Source: Anaerolineae bacterium (GTDB taxonomy: Bacteria; Chloroflexota; Anaerolineae; Aggregatilineales; Phototrophicaceae). From it: a stretch of 64,000 nt of DNA. Both the position numbers and the translations under genes were made by a program. Positions within the stretch are counted from its first letter, which is position 1, and every line of letters begins with the position of its first letter. Below, one piece after another: positions 61,283 through 64,000 of the stretch. The stretch spans positions 29,683 through 93,682 of the forward strand of contig JAIOHM010000209.1 of the NCBI GenBank assembly GCA_019912965.1, given 5' to 3'. Under the pieces are notes generated by a model. That model did not search any database, was not told where the DNA came from, and saw only the letters and a list, made by a program, of their open reading frames with translations.

Positions 61283-63013
61283 CTAGCACATCCCGTCCCA
61301 CGCCAGCTTATACACCGCCATATTCGGCCCGCCCGCCGCTGGTGACGTTTTACCACCCGTTGTAAAAATCGGACACAGACGCGGATCATTCACATCATCC
61401 CCCGGAATCTGATCGGGAAATGCCATCAAATACCGCGCATCCCGCTCCTCCATCCAGTTCCATAACGGTTCTTCTTCAGTAATGAACGGCACAATCTCCG
61501 GGCTGACCAATCCCGCCAGATCAATAATCGGTCGCGGCGCAAAATACCCCACCGCCCCAATATCATGAATGGCCAGCAGTTCATTCGGCGGAATATTCGC
61601 TGCTATCCAATGCGCCGTTGCCACCATCTCTTCATCAATAATCCGCACATCCTGTCGGTACACAACTGGCCCAGCCGCAAATGCGAAATAGACGAAACCC
61701 AATACCGCCGAAATACCCACTGCCCGCGTAATCACCCGGTCACCCAGCGTATTGCGCTCCCGCATCCACACCAGCAAACCCACCACCCCGATCACAATCA
61801 GCGATGGCAGCGCCGGAATAACGTACCGCCCATGTTGATACGGTGCGGGCAAACGTGCCGCATACAGCGCGATCAGTGCCAATGCCCACGCCAGTGGCAC
61901 TAAACCAAACAATGCACTGCGATCTTGGCGCAAACGTCGCAGCACCCAAATCACATAATAGATTATCCCCGGCAGCAGCAGCACTTGCCCACCTGCCACC
62001 AGCGGAAACAGCATATTGATGATGCGCCCCGGATAACTCACCGCCAACAGGGGTGCATTTTCGGCCTGTTTAGCCGCCGCTGTATCCGGCAGCAAACCGC
62101 CCGTCAGTTGCAGATTGAGCGCCAGATACGGAGCAATCACCACTCCAAATCCCACCATAGCCCCAACTGCCCACAGCATAAACCCGCGCCATGTTCCTTG
62201 CGGTCGCACAATCAGCATCGTCGAACCGATCAACCCCGCTAGAACGATTCCCTCAGGCCGTATCACCGTCGCCAGCGCCGCCACCACCCCAAACACCGCC
62301 CCCTTAATCAGATGAGCAGCATTCTCCCTCCCCCTCTCCAAATTGGAGAGGGGGCTAGGGGGTGAGGTGCTTTCCCCACTAACAGCTAACGGCTGATAAC
62401 CGACAACTGACAACTGATAACCACTCCCCACATACAGCAGCACCAGCGTCCACATACTGAACAGCATCGTCTCCATACCCGACGAAGCCGCCCAGATCAA
62501 ATGCCACGCCAGCACCACCGCCAACCCACTCACCACCCCCACATACCGCATACCCTTTAATTTTTTTCCCTCTCCAGTTTGGAGAGGGCGAGTGGTTGAC
62601 TGAGCTTGCCGCAATGTCGGCCACGAGTGGGGTGAGGTGATTTGTTCCCCTCGCCCTGAGGGAGAGGGGTTAGGGGTGAGGGTCTTCTCCCCCAGTCGCG
62701 CCCCAACCATCCCGCTCACCCACAAAGCCAGCACGCCCAATCCGTGTGTCCAGAGTTGAAATGGCACATTCAGGCGATAGCCAATCGAAAGCAGCACCGT
62801 GTAAAGCGGCGAAGTCGAAGCCGCACTCGGCACACCCGGCACAAATGCCCACTGCCCCGTCTGCGCCAGATTACGCCCGTACACCTGATGAATCCAACTG
62901 TCATCCAGCGGAAACCCGCCATCCGCTGTCCGCACATAAAGCACAACGCTGAACACGGCAGCGATCAGGAAAACCAAATCAGAACGCCGAAAGCGGTTAG
63001 TAAACAATTTCAT
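61283..63013 (-). CDS. GT-C-like membrane glycosyltransferase with in-frame repeat insertions
   Basis: The 576-residue polytopic protein has about 11-12 helices and an N-terminal loop with FPLDDSWIHQVYGRNLAQTGQW, where DD is the likely catalytic acidic pair of GT-C enzymes that use lipid-linked sugars. The C-terminal region has a small extracellular domain (IHDIGAVGYFAPRPIIDLAGLVSPE). Two segments are foreign to the fold: residues about 105-155, with LTPNPSPSGRGE and RPLQTGEGKK, and residues about 195-235, with YQLSVVGYQPLAVSG and SPPSPLSNLERGRENAA. These are translated dispersed repeats. The frame is kept, so the protein may be made with odd loops. It overlaps the neighbouring GT-C gene by 17 bases. 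Confidence 0.8.
   Translation of the reverse strand: MKLFTNRFRRSDLVFLIAAVFSVVLYVRTADGGFPLDDSWIHQVYGRNLAQTGQWAFVPGVPSAASTSPLYTVLLSIGYRLNVPFQLWTHGLGVLALWVSGMVGARLGEKTLTPNPSPSGRGEQITSPHSWPTLRQAQSTTRPLQTGEGKKLKGMRYVGVVSGLAVVLAWHLIWAASSGMETMLFSMWTLVLLYVGSGYQLSVVGYQPLAVSGESTSPPSPLSNLERGRENAAHLIKGAVFGVVAALATVIRPEGIVLAGLIGSTMLIVRPQGTWRGFMLWAVGAMVGFGVVIAPYLALNLQLTGGLLPDTAAAKQAENAPLLAVSYPGRIINMLFPLVAGGQVLLLPGIIYYVIWVLRRLRQDRSALFGLVPLAWALALIALYAARLPAPYQHGRYVIPALPSLIVIGVVGLLVWMRERNTLGDRVITRAVGISAVLGFVYFAFAAGPVVYRQDVRIIDEEMVATAHWIAANIPPNELLAIHDIGAVGYFAPRPIIDLAGLVSPEIVPFITEEEPLWNWMEERDARYLMAFPDQIPGDDVNDPRLCPIFTTGGKTSPAAGGPNMAVYKLAWDGMC
62330..62367. repeat. CCCCTCTCC palindromic repeat inside GT-C gene (copy 1)
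   Basis: CCCCCTCTCCAAATTGGAGAGGGGG (split by position: arms at 62330-62339 and 62345-62354) followed by CTAGGGGGTGAGG. Translates in frame as part of SPLSNLERGRE. Confidence 0.85.
62381..62424. repeat. CTGATAAC/CAACTGA short tandem repeat inside GT-C gene
   Basis: GGCTGATAACCGACAACTGA with CAACTGATAACC next is a degenerate 7-8-base tandem repeat. On the minus strand it encodes YQLSVVGYQPLAVSG. Confidence 0.7.
62568..62588. repeat. CCCCTCTCC palindromic repeat inside GT-C gene (copy 2)
   Basis: CCCTCTCCAG and its mirror CTGGAGAGGG-like arm (TTTGGAGAGGG) flank a short loop; encodes RPLQTGEGK in frame. Confidence 0.8.
62646..62685. repeat. CCCCTCTCC-type repeat inside GT-C gene (copy 3)
   Basis: CCCCTCGCCCTGAGGGAGAGGGG, an imperfect palindrome with GTTAGGGGTGAGGGT behind it; encodes LTPNPSPSGRGE in frame. 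Confidence 0.8.
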
Positions 63014-64000
63014 AAAGTCGTGTACCGGAAGGTGTAAAAGGAATCGGTTTCAGAAAATCTGGCGGATTACTCAGCAGCGGCCATAGCTCAGGCGACGCTG
63101 CCACAGACGAAGTGCCATCCGCCGCAACCCCTTCGATCAACAAATAACGCACATCATATTTGCGCGCGATCTCGATAATCGCATCCGGCGCTTCATTCGG
63201 CAGCACCACGCCGCTCAATCCCGTGAAGTAATATAACTGCGCTGGATCATTAATCATCACCCGCGCATCCGCTGGCACAATCGCTGTCAATTCACGATAC
63301 AAACCCGGCGTTGTGATCGGTGGAACAATATTCCGAGTCCCAATCGAATAACTCAGGAAAACCGCGAACCCCACCAATGCCGCTGAAAATAACCATTTTG
63401 CCGTGGCTGCGTTCCACTGTCGCCGCCGTTTGGCAATCCAGTCTACACAGTCATCCAACCCCACCACGCCCAGAGCCGCCCAAAAGGGTAGGAGCGCAGT
63501 AGCTGAATGCAGCAAACCACCCCGATACCCCGGAAACGGAAAAACAAATGTCATCGCCAGATGGACGCCCAATGCATACAACCAGAACGAACGTAACCGC
63601 GCATCGCTACGTCGCCGCCATAACCCAATCAGCATCAGAGGCGTCATAATGACCAAACCCTCAACGGCGATCAAAGTGCCCAGATTATTTGTCAATGCCA
63701 GCCACCGCGAATCAACGAACGCCCCTAATCCATCCGCAAACAGCGTTGATGGGCTGGCATCCGGTGGATAACTGAAAATGTCGTCATATTCCCGAAACCA
63801 GATCGCCTGTGTCCCACCCAACGGCATCGGCGTTCCAATAGCATTCATATTGCGGATGAACCACGGCGTCATCGTCAGCCCATACGCCACCGTCATCACC
63901 CCCACCAACCCCACCCGCTGCCATATCGTCCACTCGACGTTTTGGGTCAAAAATGCCCCAAAATCCACTTTATTTCCCCTCTTCGGTACGGGGAGGCGGT
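62997..64000 (-). CDS. GT-C-like membrane glycosyltransferase, 5' partial
   Basis: The frame stays open to the window edge. From a GTG at 63968 it encodes 323 residues that look like the middle and C-terminus of a GT39-like protein: TPWFIRNMNAIGTPMPLGG, an acidic loop, several helices, and a soluble C-terminal part (DARVMINDPAQLYYFTGL). The N-terminal half with the catalytic loop should lie outside the window, so GTG 63968 is probably not the start. The first visible codons (RLPVPKRGN) derive from another dispersed palindrome at 63976-63997. It overlaps the following GT-C gene start by 17 bases, so both are one operon. Confidence 0.75.
   Translation of the reverse strand, partial: RLPVPKRGNKVDFGAFLTQNVEWTIWQRVGLVGVMTVAYGLTMTPWFIRNMNAIGTPMPLGGTQAIWFREYDDIFSYPPDASPSTLFADGLGAFVDSRWLALTNNLGTLIAVEGLVIMTPLMLIGLWRRRSDARLRSFWLYALGVHLAMTFVFPFPGYRGGLLHSATALLPFWAALGVVGLDDCVDWIAKRRRQWNAATAKWLFSAALVGFAVFLSYSIGTRNIVPPITTPGLYRELTAIVPADARVMINDPAQLYYFTGLSGVVLPNEAPDAIIEIARKYDVRYLLIEGVAADGTSSVAASPELWPLLSNPPDFLKPIPFTPSGTRLYEIVY
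63976..63997. repeat. CCCCTC...GGGGAGG repeat at window end
   Basis: CCCCTCTTCGGTACGGGGAGG resembles the other palindromic repeats and lies in the open GT-C frame. Confidence 0.6.

Overview
The window looks like a chromosomal contig from a Chloroflexota bacterium, probably of the Anaerolineae. This is inferred from style, not from a marker gene: multi-GAF histidine kinases with fused receivers, a TadE/TadG cluster with Thr/Pro-rich tails, lipoproteins with TPTP-type linkers, a DHH-CBS-CCA fusion, a CcdA-TlpA fusion, and moderate GC with GTG and TTG starts. No rRNA, tRNA or CRISPR array was seen.

Region 1 (1-12.3 kb) is an AT-richer accessory island in a comM (yifB, Mg-chelatase-like) gene. 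The right edge is clear: a C-terminal comM fragment (11808-12290) is fused, at its conserved Cys-Pro-Cys-Gly motif, to a 53-bp sequence (11765-11817). The same 53 bp occur at 2557-2609, again followed by a decayed comM remnant. Each copy is preceded by the same four-helix membrane protein gene, intact on the right and a pseudogene on the left. Between the junctions lie a complete, divergent comM (2848-4383), a transposase-like relic, and a three-gene signalling module: a PocR-type histidine kinase, a receiver protein with a 60-residue insertion, and an 866-residue HD-domain protein. An AAA-like ATPase gene runs off the left edge. The simplest reading is a tandem comM-targeted element that also carries a whole comM. 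The other comM half and any integrase would lie left of the window.

Region 2 (12.3-31.6 kb) is mostly host-like: citrate synthase, an NHL protein, two AraC regulators, a GH5-like glycosidase, a GC-rich DHFR-like gene between two copies of a palindromic repeat, a radical-SAM/HhH DNA repair protein next to a YcaQ/AlkX-type glycosylase, a PfkB kinase, a small repeat-containing secreted protein, a hybrid kinase with an M1 peptidase, a UbiA prenyltransferase and a 1169-residue kinase.

Region 3 (31.6-42.7 kb) holds an M24 homologue without its metal ligands, a lipoprotein, the DHH-CBS-CCA protein, a GNAT, a cupin, and a Tat/thiol group: a sulfite-oxidase-family protein, an L,D-transpeptidase-like protein lacking its catalytic Cys, CcdA-TlpA, a second TlpA and a DUF2085 protein.

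Region 4 (42.7-64 kb) holds a three-gene TadE/TadG operon on the minus strand; a sugar or sugar-acid locus (aldo/keto reductase, zinc dehydrogenase, ABC transporter, GntR/FCD regulator) whose two divergent promoter regions share one palindromic operator-like sequence; a PspA-like, kinase and response-regulator group, one regulator having Asn in place of the phospho-acceptor Asp; and two GT-C-like membrane glycosyltransferases carrying dispersed palindromic repeats in frame.
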